NCBI GenBank assembly: GCA_030601965.1 | Contig: JAUWAR010000038.1 | Location: 1-11,096, forward strand | DNA from: a bacterium | Lineage (GTDB): Bacteria; Hydrothermota; UBA3073; JACQXS01; JAUWAR01 | Direction: 5' to 3' | Length of the DNA: 11,096 nt | Part shown: positions 1 through 5,624 of the stretch, one piece after another | How positions within the stretch are numbered: the stretch's first letter is position 1 | How the letters are laid out: the number at the start of each line of letters is the position of its first letter | Translations under genes and position numbers: made by a program | Notes under the pieces: model-generated | Databases searched by the model: none | What the model saw: only the letters and a program-made list of their open reading frames with translations | Told to the model about the DNA's origin: nothing

Positions 1-1
1 A

Positions 2-454
2 ATAACTCATGGAGCAGATATTGGAGTTATACTCACCATTTCTTCATTTTACCTATCTGGTGAAAAGAAAACCGCCGAGTTAAGCACAAAGGCGTATGCA
101 CTTTCAGGTCTAATAACGATAGGAGGAAAGGTTTTTTTTAATAGAGAAAGACCCCGCGAAGCAACAAAAGATGGGGGGAAATGGTATGGTCCAACTGGTC
201 TGTTTAAAAAAGACAAACTGTGGGAAAATGTCTCCTTTCCATCCGGGCATACATCAAGTGCATTTGCAGTAGCAACATTTATTGCTGAAAGATACAAAAA
301 AAACAAACTGGCATTTATAAGTGCTTATTCATTAGCAACACTTGTTGGACTTTCAAGAATTACCCAGGATGCCCACTGGCTTTCTGATGTCCTTGTGGGC
401 GCCTCTATTGGATACCTCTCCGGGAAATACATCGTGAAGAACGCTAAATTCTGA
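2..454 (+). CDS. PAP2-family phosphatase, C-terminal part (5' end outside window)
   Basis: Open from the window edge to TGA at 452-454, giving 150 visible residues without a start. All three motifs of the type 2 phosphatidic acid phosphatase superfamily are present, numbered from the first visible residue: K43-x6-R50-P51; P80-S81-G82-H83; and S118-R119-x5-H125-x3-D129. By family knowledge the two histidines and the arginines handle the phosphate, and members dephosphorylate membrane lipids such as phosphatidate, PGP or undecaprenyl pyrophosphate. Hydrophobic stretches around the motifs fit an integral membrane enzyme. The natural substrate cannot be read from this fragment. It is on the same strand as the downstream sugar kinase, but 132 bp of repeat-containing DNA separates them, so an operon is uncertain. 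Confidence 0.9.
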   Translation: MTHGADIGVILTISSFYLSGEKKTAELSTKAYALSGLITIGGKVFFNRERPREATKDGGKWYGPTGLFKKDKLWENVSFPSGHTSSAFAVATFIAERYKKNKLAFISAYSLATLVGLSRITQDAHWLSDVLVGASIGYLSGKYIVKNAKF

Positions 455-472
455 ATGCTATGAAGAGTTATT

Positions 473-498
473 GGGTCGGATAAATCAGACCCCTACAA
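473..498. repeat. CTACA-ended hairpin repeat, copy 1
   Basis: A small inverted repeat (GGGTC ... GACCC) around GGATAAATCA, followed by CCTACA. It closely matches 7418-7443, sharing GATAAATCA followed by the CCCCTACA end, with one indel. It lies 18 bp after the phosphatase stop. The hairpin is not followed by a T-run, so I do not call it a terminator. Confidence 0.6.
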
Positions 499-502
499 TG
501 AT

Positions 503-530
503 TGCTTACTGCTTACTACTTACTGTTCAC
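503..530. repeat. Heptamer short tandem repeat (4 units)
   Basis: Four consecutive 7-bp units: TGCTTAC, TGCTTAC, TACTTAC, TGTTCAC. The 7-bp period matches the tandem repeats inside the ribosomal operon (4427-4482, 9119-9150, 9581-9612, 11049-11083), although the unit sequence differs. It lies between the phosphatase and the ROK kinase. Confidence 0.65.
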
Positions 531-586
531 TTATAGGTGGCGGGATTAATGGCAGTTTTCCTCTTGGGAAGATTAGCAATTAAAAA

Positions 587-1480
587 ATGAGGATAGTTGG
601 TATAGACATTGGTGGGACTTTTATCAAGGCAGGACTTGTAATAGATGATAAAATTATAAAAACCCGAAAGGTAAGAACAGAGCCAAAAAGACTAACTGAT
701 ACTCTAATAGAGATAACAAGAAACTTAGGAGCAGAAAAACTTGGAGTAGGGGCACCTGGTCTTGTTGATAAAGATGGAGTTGTGTCTCGTCCTCCAAATC
801 TTTTAGGTATAGATAAATTGTCCCTTAAAAAGATTCTTGAGGACAGATTGAAAATCCCTGTCATTATTGATAATGATGCCAATGTAATAGCACTTGGTGA
901 GTATAAATATGGAGCAGGTAGAGGAGTGAAGAATTTAGTTGTAATGACACTTGGAACTGGTGTTGGCGGAGCAATTATTATAAATGGAAAACTTCACAGG
1001 GGTAGAGACTTTGCAGGTGAAATAGGACATATCACAATAGACAGAGATGGTCCTTTATGCAGGTGTGGAAATTATGGATGCCTTGAGACCTATGTAGGAG
1101 GTCCTTATATTGTCAAAAGAGTTCAAGAGGCAATTAAAAGAGGCTCGCCTCGTAAGGGCATCAAAACTTCTTTAAATGAATATAAAGAAATCACACCTGA
1201 AGTTATTTCAAAAGAAGCCTATAAAGGTGATAGATATGCAAGAGAGGTTATAAGTGAGATGGGAGATGCAATTGGAATAGGACTTGCAAGTATCTGTGTT
1301 GTTTTGGACCCTGAAAGAATAATCATAGGTGGTGGCATTGCAAATATGGGCAAAGTTCTTTTTGATAAAATAAGGAAAACTTTAAAGAAGAGATTATATA
1401 CGAGAGAAGAGATAGATATTAGAAAATCTGAACTTGGTGATAGAGCAGGGGTACTTGGAGCGGCTTTGTTGTTTAAATAA
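587..1480 (+). CDS. ROK-family sugar kinase (glucokinase-like)
   Basis: A complete 297-residue protein of normal length for ROK kinases. The N-terminal phosphate-binding loop is at residues 7-16 (DIGGTFIKAG). The DNDAN motif at 95-99 carries the presumed catalytic base Asp97. A second glycine-rich phosphate loop is at 121-128 (TLGTGVGG). The ROK zinc site is complete: G-E145-I-G-H148, then C158-R-C160-G and C165-L-E. The C-terminal IIIGGGI at 246-252 belongs to the nucleotide-binding half. Family members phosphorylate glucose, N-acetylglucosamine, N-acetylmannosamine or fructose with ATP; glucokinase is the likeliest, but residues cannot settle specificity. No strong ribosome binding site precedes ATG 587. 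It ends 69 bp from rplQ, tail to tail. No DNA-binding domain is present, so it is a kinase rather than a ROK repressor. Confidence 0.93.
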   Translation: MRIVGIDIGGTFIKAGLVIDDKIIKTRKVRTEPKRLTDTLIEITRNLGAEKLGVGAPGLVDKDGVVSRPPNLLGIDKLSLKKILEDRLKIPVIIDNDANVIALGEYKYGAGRGVKNLVVMTLGTGVGGAIIINGKLHRGRDFAGEIGHITIDRDGPLCRCGNYGCLETYVGGPYIVKRVQEAIKRGSPRKGIKTSLNEYKEITPEVISKEAYKGDRYAREVISEMGDAIGIGLASICVVLDPERIIIGGGIANMGKVLFDKIRKTLKKRLYTREEIDIRKSELGDRAGVLGAALLFK

Positions 1481-1496
1481 AGTCATTAAGTCATTG
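1481..1496. repeat. Octamer tandem repeat between convergent genes
   Basis: Two 8-bp units, AGTCATTA and AGTCATTG, followed by ACT, start immediately after the kinase stop codon. The rest of the 69-bp convergent gap (to 1549) shows no stable GC-rich hairpin with a T-run on either strand, so no terminator is called for the kinase or for the end of the ribosomal operon. Confidence 0.45.
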
Positions 1497-1549
1497 ACTA
1501 AATATAAAGAGGTTACAGAAGTTTTGTTTGGGGAAATGACGCTGAGGAC

Positions 1550-1984
1550 TTACATTGCTTCTTCTCCCTTTTTCTTTCGTTCTTCTCGTTTTTGCTCTCT
1601 TCGATCTACATGCTCTTTTATTTTATCTTCAAAGCCGATGAGTTCAAGTAGGGCTTTTTCTGCTCCATCACCTTTTCTGAGACCAAGTTTCATAATCCTT
1701 GTATATCCTCCATTCACATTTGCATAAGCAGGAGCAATTTCATCAAAGAGTTTTTTTATTATCTTTCTATCAGGGAGTTTTTTAAGTGCCTCCCTTCTTG
1801 CGGCGAGAGTGTTTTTTTTGCCAAATGAGATAAGTCTTTCTGCGAAACTTCTTGTAGCTTTTGCTTTTGGTAGAGATGTAACAATGTTATAGTGGTAAAA
1901 AAGAGAGCTGGTGAGATTTCGGAGAAGTTGCTTGCGATGTGCAGATGTTCGCCCAAGTTTTTTAACTCTATTCTGATGTCTCAT
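1550..1984 (-). CDS. rplQ: 50S ribosomal protein L17
   Basis: A 144-residue protein starting MRHQNRVKKLGRTSAHRKQL, the family's invariant N-terminus. The core is complete through the GGYTRI-K motif near residues 92-98. L17 is an early-assembling large-subunit protein near the polypeptide exit region. A strongly basic and charged tail (residues 126-144, rich in K, R and E) extends beyond the shorter bacterial forms. It is the last gene of the operon, 10 bp after rpoA, as in the alpha operon of most bacteria. The only Shine-Dalgarno-like sequence (GAGGTGA) overlaps the rpoA stop codon, rather far from the ATG, and can pair with ACCTC just downstream. Confidence 0.98.
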   Translation of the reverse strand: MRHQNRVKKLGRTSAHRKQLLRNLTSSLFYHYNIVTSLPKAKATRSFAERLISFGKKNTLAARREALKKLPDRKIIKKLFDEIAPAYANVNGGYTRIMKLGLRKGDGAEKALLELIGFEDKIKEHVDRREQKREERKKKGEEAM

Positions 1985-1994
1985 TTTGAGGTAA

Positions 1995-2978
1995 TCACCT
2001 CGTTTGTCTTTCTTTTAATAGTTTAGAAGCAGATGTTCCAAAAGTAAGGTTATATTCCTTTAATAGATCAATGAGTTCATTCAAGGATTTTCTTCCAAAG
2101 TTGGGATACTGAAGCATCTCTGTTTCTGTTTTTTCAATAAGTTCGCCTATAGTTGTGATTCCAGCGGCTTGTAGACAGTTTCTGCATCTGACAGAGAGTT
2201 CTAACTCGCTTAGTTTAATAGTCAGGGTCTTTTTTAATTTTTCTTCTTCTTCGTCTACTTCCTCCATTCTCTCAAATTTCCTCTCCATTTTGACCTTTTC
2301 AAATAATTTGATATGGTCCTGTAGAGTTATGGAAGCAATTGCCATAGCATCTCGGGGTAGGATTTGACCATCTGTCCAGACTTCAAGGACAAGTTTTTCA
2401 TAATCTGTGCGTTGTTTTACTCGTGTATTTCCAACGCTATATTTCACTTTTGTAACAGGAGAATAAAGGGCATCAATAAATATTGTTCCAACAGGAGCAG
2501 ATTTCTCTTTTAGCACTTCAGAAGGGACATATCCTGTGCCTGCGGTAACTCCAAGTTCCATAAAAAACGGTTTTCTCATTTCTGTAACTGTAAGGATATG
2601 CTGTTCTGGAGTGGCAATTTCAAATGTTGGATCCTCTTCTATATCACCTGCTTTAAACTCGCCAGGTTTATCTATTTTGATATGTATAGTTTTTTCAAGG
2701 TCTTTGTTTAATTTTATCCTTACCTTTTTCAAATTGAGGATGATGCTAATTACATCCTCAACTACATTGTCCACAGTGGAGAACTCATGTAATACCCCCT
2801 CAATTCTAAAAGAAGTAATAGCAGCACCTTGAATTGCTGAAAGAAGTGTTCTTCTGATACTATGACCAATTGTAGTGCCAAGCCCTTTTTCAATAGGTTC
2901 TAAAAGAAATTTTCCATAATTTTGAGTATGCTCTATAATTCCAACCTTTTTTGGCACCTTGAATGGTTTTAGTTTCAT
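1995..2978 (-). CDS. rpoA: DNA-directed RNA polymerase subunit alpha
   Basis: A 327-residue protein, normal for bacterial alpha. The N-terminal domain (about 1-230) includes the conserved G-x-TIG-x-SIRRTLLS segment near residue 40, used in dimerisation and contact with beta/beta'. An acidic-basic linker (about 238-252, EEVDEEEEKLKK) leads to the C-terminal domain (about 255-315) with LSVRCRNCL and PNFGRKSLNE, the helix-hairpin-helix region that binds UP elements and activators. It has one of the few textbook ribosome binding sites in the window: GGAGG followed by six A residues before ATG. It lies 13 bp after rpsD and 10 bp before rplQ. Confidence 0.99.
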   Translation of the reverse strand: MKLKPFKVPKKVGIIEHTQNYGKFLLEPIEKGLGTTIGHSIRRTLLSAIQGAAITSFRIEGVLHEFSTVDNVVEDVISIILNLKKVRIKLNKDLEKTIHIKIDKPGEFKAGDIEEDPTFEIATPEQHILTVTEMRKPFFMELGVTAGTGYVPSEVLKEKSAPVGTIFIDALYSPVTKVKYSVGNTRVKQRTDYEKLVLEVWTDGQILPRDAMAIASITLQDHIKLFEKVKMERKFERMEEVDEEEEKLKKTLTIKLSELELSVRCRNCLQAAGITTIGELIEKTETEMLQYPNFGRKSLNELIDLLKEYNLTFGTSASKLLKERQTR

Positions 2979-2991
2979 TTTTTTCCTCCAA
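2979..2991 (-). promoter_or_regulatory. Strong Shine-Dalgarno site of rpoA
   Basis: The rpsD-rpoA gap reads GGAGG followed by six A residues and ATG on the minus strand. It shows that this organism uses canonical Shine-Dalgarno sites, which makes their absence before several repeat-flanked genes (secY, rplF, rpsH, rpsM) more notable. Confidence 0.8.
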
Positions 2992-3606
2992 TTATTTAGA
3001 ATAAAGTTCTACAATAAGTTCTTCTTTTATGTCAGTTTTTATATCTTCTCTTTTGGGAAGGTCGTTCACAGAACCAGTGAGAGTTTCTTTGTCAAATGAA
3101 AGCCAGGCAGGGACATCTTTACCTTGTTCAATGCTCTTTTTCACCACTGGAATTTTTTTAGTTTTGGGAGAGATAGTGATTTTGTCACCCGGCAGGACGA
3201 GATAGGACGGGATATTGACTTTGATTGCATTTACAAAAATATGTCTGTGGGAGATGAGTTGCTTTGCAGTATTTCGTGATGGAGCGAATCCCAATTGATA
3301 TATGACATTGTCCAGTCTTCTCTCCAGTAACTGTAGTAATATTTCTCCTGTAGCTCCTTTCTTGTGTGCGGCTATTTCAAAGTATTTTCTAAACTGCCCT
3401 TCTCTGCAACCGTAAATTCTTTTTGCTGACTGTTTTTCGCGCAGATGAAGAGCATAACCCGATTCTCGTCTTCTGCGAGCCCTTGTTACTTGTCCTGGTG
3501 GCGAACTTTTCTTTTCAATGGTGCATTTATCTGTGTAACACTTTTCTCCTTTGAGAAAGAGTTTTTTGCCTTCTCTTCTGCATAATCTACATAAAGGACC
3601 TCTCAT
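2992..3606 (-). CDS. rpsD: 30S ribosomal protein S4 (zinc-binding form)
   Basis: A 204-residue primary 16S rRNA-binding protein of the 30S body. The N-terminal zinc site is complete: C6-x2-C9 and C23-x4-C28, with the same internal spacing as the zinc-bearing Thermus S4. The S4 RNA-binding domain lies about residues 92-155 (RRLDNVIYQLGFAPSRNTAKQ and LVLPGDKI). The C-terminus (LPKRED...EELIVELYSK) is typical. The ATG overlaps the rpsK stop as ATGA, so the two are probably translationally coupled. In Proteobacteria S4 represses the alpha operon by binding upstream of rpsM; no pseudoknot of that kind was identified here. Confidence 0.98.
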   Translation of the reverse strand: MRGPLCRLCRREGKKLFLKGEKCYTDKCTIEKKSSPPGQVTRARRRRESGYALHLREKQSAKRIYGCREGQFRKYFEIAAHKKGATGEILLQLLERRLDNVIYQLGFAPSRNTAKQLISHRHIFVNAIKVNIPSYLVLPGDKITISPKTKKIPVVKKSIEQGKDVPAWLSFDKETLTGSVNDLPKREDIKTDIKEELIVELYSK

Positions 3607-3980
3607 ACCTTTCTTGGTTTAGGTGGTCGACATCCATTATGTGGAATGGGTGTCTTATCCCTGATTGCTGTTATATTTAGACCAGTTGCTTTAATAGCCC
3701 GAACTGCAGTATCTCTGCCTGCTCCTGGACCTTTTATCCATATCTCGGCACTTCTCATACCAAGAGATTTCACATTCATGGCGCATTTTTTTGCAGCAAT
3801 TCCTGCGGCGTATGGAGTAGATTTGCGTGAGCCCTTAAATCCCTGTGTTCCCCCTGACGCCCATAGAATAGCATTACCTTTTTTGTCTGCCACTGTAATA
3901 ATTGTATTATTAAATGTAGCAGAGATATGGAAGATACCCTCACTTTCTACATGTCTTATTCTCTTTTTCTTTTTAGCCAT
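3603..3980 (-). CDS. rpsK: 30S ribosomal protein S11
   Basis: A 125-residue protein with the typical S11 core (FNNTIITVAD, WASGGTQGFKGSRKSTPYAA, GPGAGRD) and the near-invariant C-terminus PIPHNGCRPPK. S11 lines the platform of the 30S subunit near the E-site codon. The start MAKKKKRIRH is the normal family start. Directly upstream is a hairpin repeat (3993-4015) rather than a simple leader; its GGAGG lies well upstream of the ATG and could only act if the intervening stem folds. Its stop overlaps rpsD (ATGA). Confidence 0.98.
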   Translation of the reverse strand: MAKKKKRIRHVESEGIFHISATFNNTIITVADKKGNAILWASGGTQGFKGSRKSTPYAAGIAAKKCAMNVKSLGMRSAEIWIKGPGAGRDTAVRAIKATGLNITAIRDKTPIPHNGCRPPKPRKV

Positions 3981-3992
3981 GATTGAATTATC

Positions 3993-4015
3993 GGGACTGG
4001 AAAGTCCCTCCTACA
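3993..4015 (-). repeat. CTACA-ended hairpin repeat in the rpsM-rpsK gap
   Basis: The arms GGGACT (3993-3998) and AGTCCC (4003-4008) enclose a GGAA loop and are followed by TCCTACA. On the mRNA strand this reads GTAGGA then GGGACT TTCC AGTCCC. The conserved CTACA edge resembles 473-498 and 7418-7443, so this looks like a diverged member of the same family. It fills most of the 41-bp gap between rpsM and rpsK and carries the only GGAGG upstream of rpsK. Confidence 0.6.
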
Positions 4016-4021
4016 ATCACA

Positions 4022-4417
4022 TTAGCCTTTTTTAGAAACTACTTTCTTTTGCTTGAGGGCAATTTGTGCACCCTTTGGACCTTTCCTGGTTCTGGCATTT
4101 GTTCTTGTGCGTTGACCCCTTACAGGAAGACCCCTTTTGTGTCTCGCACCTCTATAAGAGCCTATAGAAATAAGCCTCTTTATATTATCCCGTATATCCA
4201 TCCGCAGAGTTCCCTCAAGTTTATACTCGGGAGCCTCTATTACCTTTCTTATACTCTCAATCTCTTCATCTTTCAAATTCTTTACCCGTGTTCCTGGTGG
4301 AACTTTACTCTTGTTTATAATCTTACCTGCACTTGCCCTGCCAATACCAAAAATATAAGTAAGGGCAATATCTATCCTCTTATTAGAAGGAAGTTCTATA
4401 CCTGCGATTCGAGCCAT
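4022..4417 (-). CDS. rpsM: 30S ribosomal protein S13
   Basis: A 131-residue head protein that contacts P-site tRNA and bridges to L5. The N-terminus MARIAGIELPSNKRIDIALTY and the helix-two-turn-helix region (YIFGIGRASAGKI) are canonical. The basic C-terminal tail contains the family motif HKRGLPVRGQRTRTNARTRKG. It starts 74 bp downstream of rpmJ. That gap is occupied by eight heptamer repeats, and no Shine-Dalgarno sequence precedes the ATG (the preceding bases are CTGCAGTAAA). Confidence 0.98.
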   Translation of the reverse strand: MARIAGIELPSNKRIDIALTYIFGIGRASAGKIINKSKVPPGTRVKNLKDEEIESIRKVIEAPEYKLEGTLRMDIRDNIKRLISIGSYRGARHKRGLPVRGQRTRTNARTRKGPKGAQIALKQKKVVSKKG

Positions 4418-4426
4418 TTTACTGCA

Positions 4427-4482
4427 GTCTATAGTTTATAGTTGATAGATTATAAAATATAGACTATAGACCATAGACTACC
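4427..4482. repeat. Eight-unit heptamer tandem repeat with inverted ends, rpmJ-rpsM gap
   Basis: Exactly eight 7-bp units: GTCTATA, GTTTATA, GTTGATA, GATTATA, AAATATA, GACTATA, GACCATA, GACTACC. GTCTATAGT (4427-4435) is the reverse complement of ACTATAGAC (4463-4471), so the array can also fold into a hairpin. It takes up most of the 74-bp space between rpmJ and rpsM. On the mRNA strand it contains TATAAT (4454-4449), but no matching -35 box was found. Confidence 0.8.
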
Positions 4483-4491
4483 AACTGCTTT

Positions 4492-4605
4492 CTATCCTTG
4501 TCTTTGTTTGTGTTTTGGGTTAGTGCATATCACCCGGACAACACCCTTCCTTTTTATAATCTTACACTTGTTGCAAATCTTCTTTACTGATGCTCTGACT
4601 TTCAT
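4492..4605 (-). CDS. rpmJ: 50S ribosomal protein L36 (zinc-binding form)
   Basis: A 37-codon gene in the expected place between infA and rpsM. It reads MKVRASVKKICNKCK and continues to a KHKQRQG end. The zinc ligands C11, C14, C27 and H32 are all present, which is the C+ form of L36. L36 is a small 23S rRNA-binding protein of the large subunit that stabilises rRNA packing near the peptidyl transferase side. The ATG overlaps the infA stop as TAATG, suggesting reinitiation coupling. TAG at 4492-4494 ends it. Length and residues match the family exactly. Confidence 0.97.
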   Translation of the reverse strand: MKVRASVKKICNKCKIIKRKGVVRVICTNPKHKQRQG

Positions 4606-4823
4606 TATTTGAATCTATATATCACTCTTCCCCTTGTGAGGTCATAGGGAGAGAGTTCAACAGTAACTCTATCACCTGGTAAAATTTTTATGAAATATTT
4701 GCGCATTTTACCTGATATGTACGCAAGAACTGTATGACCTGTATCAAGTTTTACTCTGAATCTTGCACCCTTGAGGCACTCCTCTATAATGCCTTCAACT
4801 TTTATGCCTTTTGAAACTGCCAT
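4605..4823 (-). CDS. infA: Translation initiation factor IF-1
   Basis: A 72-residue single OB-fold protein, the usual IF-1 length. The diagnostic segments are present: GHTVLAYISGKMRKYFIKILPGDRVTVELSPYD (about residues 28-60) and the end LTRGRVIYRFK. IF-1 binds the 30S A site during initiation. AGGA lies about six bases before the ATG, directly next to the end of the 80-bp palindromic repeat 4833-4912. map normally precedes infA here but is absent; adk is the upstream neighbour instead. Confidence 0.98.
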   Translation of the reverse strand: MAVSKGIKVEGIIEECLKGARFRVKLDTGHTVLAYISGKMRKYFIKILPGDRVTVELSPYDLTRGRVIYRFK

Positions 4824-4832
4824 ACTAATCCT

Positions 4833-4912
4833 GTCATTGCGAGGTCGCCTCAGGCGACCGAAGCAATCTCGTATGGATAGATTCTTCAGTCGCTTCGCTC
4901 CTTCAGAATGAC
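4833..4912. repeat. GTCATT-ended palindromic element in the adk-infA junction
   Basis: An 80-bp element bounded by GTCATT and its inverse AATGAC. The left half (GTCATTGCGAGG ... GAAGCAATC) contains a perfect inner palindrome with arms 4843-4850 and 4852-4859. The right half, read on the minus strand, is GTCATTCTGAAGGAGCGAAG and so on to AGAATCT. The two halves resemble the two parts of 6948-7052. It occupies the place where map normally sits and overlaps the last eight codons of adk. No transposase is present, so it is MITE- or REP-like. Confidence 0.8.
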
Positions 4913-5533
4913 ATCCCTGATTGTTTCATATACTTGTTTTTCTGGTTTTGAGCCATCAATTTTATGTAATATTCTTTTTTGTTCGTAAAATTCAAGAAGG
5001 GGCATTGTCTGTCTTTGATAGATCTTTAACCTATTTTTTATTATCTCTTCTCTGTCATCCTCTCTTTGTTTTAAACTCTCATTACATAAGTCACATTTAT
5101 TGCCATTTTTGGGAGGATTTGTAATTAGATTATAGATTTTACCACATAGAGGACAGACCCTTCTTTTAGATAATCTTTCAATAATCACATTTTCATTACA
5201 GTATAGATATATTACTGCATCCAGAGATAAACCTCGTTTTTTTGTGGTATGTTCCAGACCCATTGCCTGTTTCACGGTTCTTGGAAAGCCATCAAAAATA
5301 TACGGATGATTATTCTTTGTATGAGTAACAATAATGTCAAGTATTATATTATCAGGAACAAGTTTTCCTATTTTCACAAATTTTTTGGCTTTAAGTCCAA
5401 GAGTAGTATTTTTTTGGACTTGATTTCGTAATATATCTCCCGTGGAGATAAGTTTGAAATCAAACTCTTTTGCCAGATGGTTTGCTTGAGTTCCTTTACC
5501 GACTCCTGGTGGACCAAGTAGAACCAAATTCAT
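4886..5533 (-). CDS. adk: Adenylate kinase (zinc LID type) with repeat-derived C-terminus
   Basis: A 215-residue long-form adenylate kinase catalysing ATP + AMP to 2 ADP in the cytoplasm. The P-loop GPPGVGKGT is at residues 7-15, the AMP-binding TGD..R at 31-36, and DGFPRT at 81-86. The LID (about 122-160) carries a four-cysteine zinc site, C127-x2-C130 and C147-x2-C150, followed by R157-E-D-D. The last eight residues, VILKERSD, are encoded by the palindromic element 4833-4912: GTCATTCTG begins at the valine codon and the TGA stop lies inside the element. Upstream, octamer repeats provide AGGA five bases before the ATG. It lies between secY and infA; the usual next gene, map, is missing. Confidence 0.97.
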   Translation of the reverse strand: MNLVLLGPPGVGKGTQANHLAKEFDFKLISTGDILRNQVQKNTTLGLKAKKFVKIGKLVPDNIILDIIVTHTKNNHPYIFDGFPRTVKQAMGLEHTTKKRGLSLDAVIYLYCNENVIIERLSKRRVCPLCGKIYNLITNPPKNGNKCDLCNESLKQREDDREEIIKNRLKIYQRQTMPLLEFYEQKRILHKIDGSKPEKQVYETIRDVILKERSD

Positions 5534-5536
5534 AAA

Positions 5537-5576
5537 TTCCTAAATACCTAAATGCCTAAATACCTAAATGCCTAAA
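5537..5576. repeat. Octamer tandem repeat (5 units) upstream of adk
   Basis: Five consecutive 8-bp units: TTCCTAAA, TACCTAAA, TGCCTAAA, TACCTAAA, TGCCTAAA. They end four bases from the adk start codon. On the mRNA strand each unit reads TTTAGG plus two variable bases, and the unit nearest the start gives AGGAA, which can act as the adk Shine-Dalgarno site. Confidence 0.8.
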
Positions 5577-5577
5577 A

Positions 5578-5610
5578 ATTTTGGACTTTTAGGGATTTTG
5601 GATTTTTAGG
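5578..5610. repeat. 17-bp-period direct repeat in the secY-adk gap
   Basis: Two 16-bp copies, ATTTTGGACTTTTAGG (5578-5593) and ATTTTGGATTTTTAGG (5595-5610), differ at one base and are separated by one base. TTTTTAGG is also the inverse of the CCTAAAAA at the end of the adjoining octamer array, so a hairpin can form across the two repeats. Confidence 0.7.
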
Positions 5611-5624
5611 TGTTTGATGTTTCA

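Noticed and set aside
533..583. Short frame IGGGINGSFPLGKISN before the ROK kinase, resembling the kinase's own IIGGGI segment
   Set aside because: There is no start codon and only about five residues of similarity. It overlaps the end of the heptamer region and is probably chance or a decayed repeat.
1481..1549. Possible bidirectional Rho-independent terminator between the ROK kinase and rplQ
   Set aside because: The only dyad (AGTC-ATT-GACT) has four-base arms and no T-run. It is better explained as part of a short tandem repeat.
3983..4441. Plus-strand open frame over rpsM
   Set aside because: It is antisense to a clear S13 gene, and its translation shows no family signature.
4440..4460. 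Promoter for rpsM with TATAAT on the minus strand
   Set aside because: The TATAAT lies in an AT-rich heptamer array where such matches are expected, and no -35 box is present at 16-18 bp.
4427..4482. CRISPR array
   Set aside because: The units are contiguous heptamers without spacers, and no cas genes are present.
4824..4912. Insertion sequence at the adk-infA junction
   Set aside because: No transposase, no target-site duplication that I can identify, and only 80 bp. A MITE- or REP-like repeat is the most that can be said.
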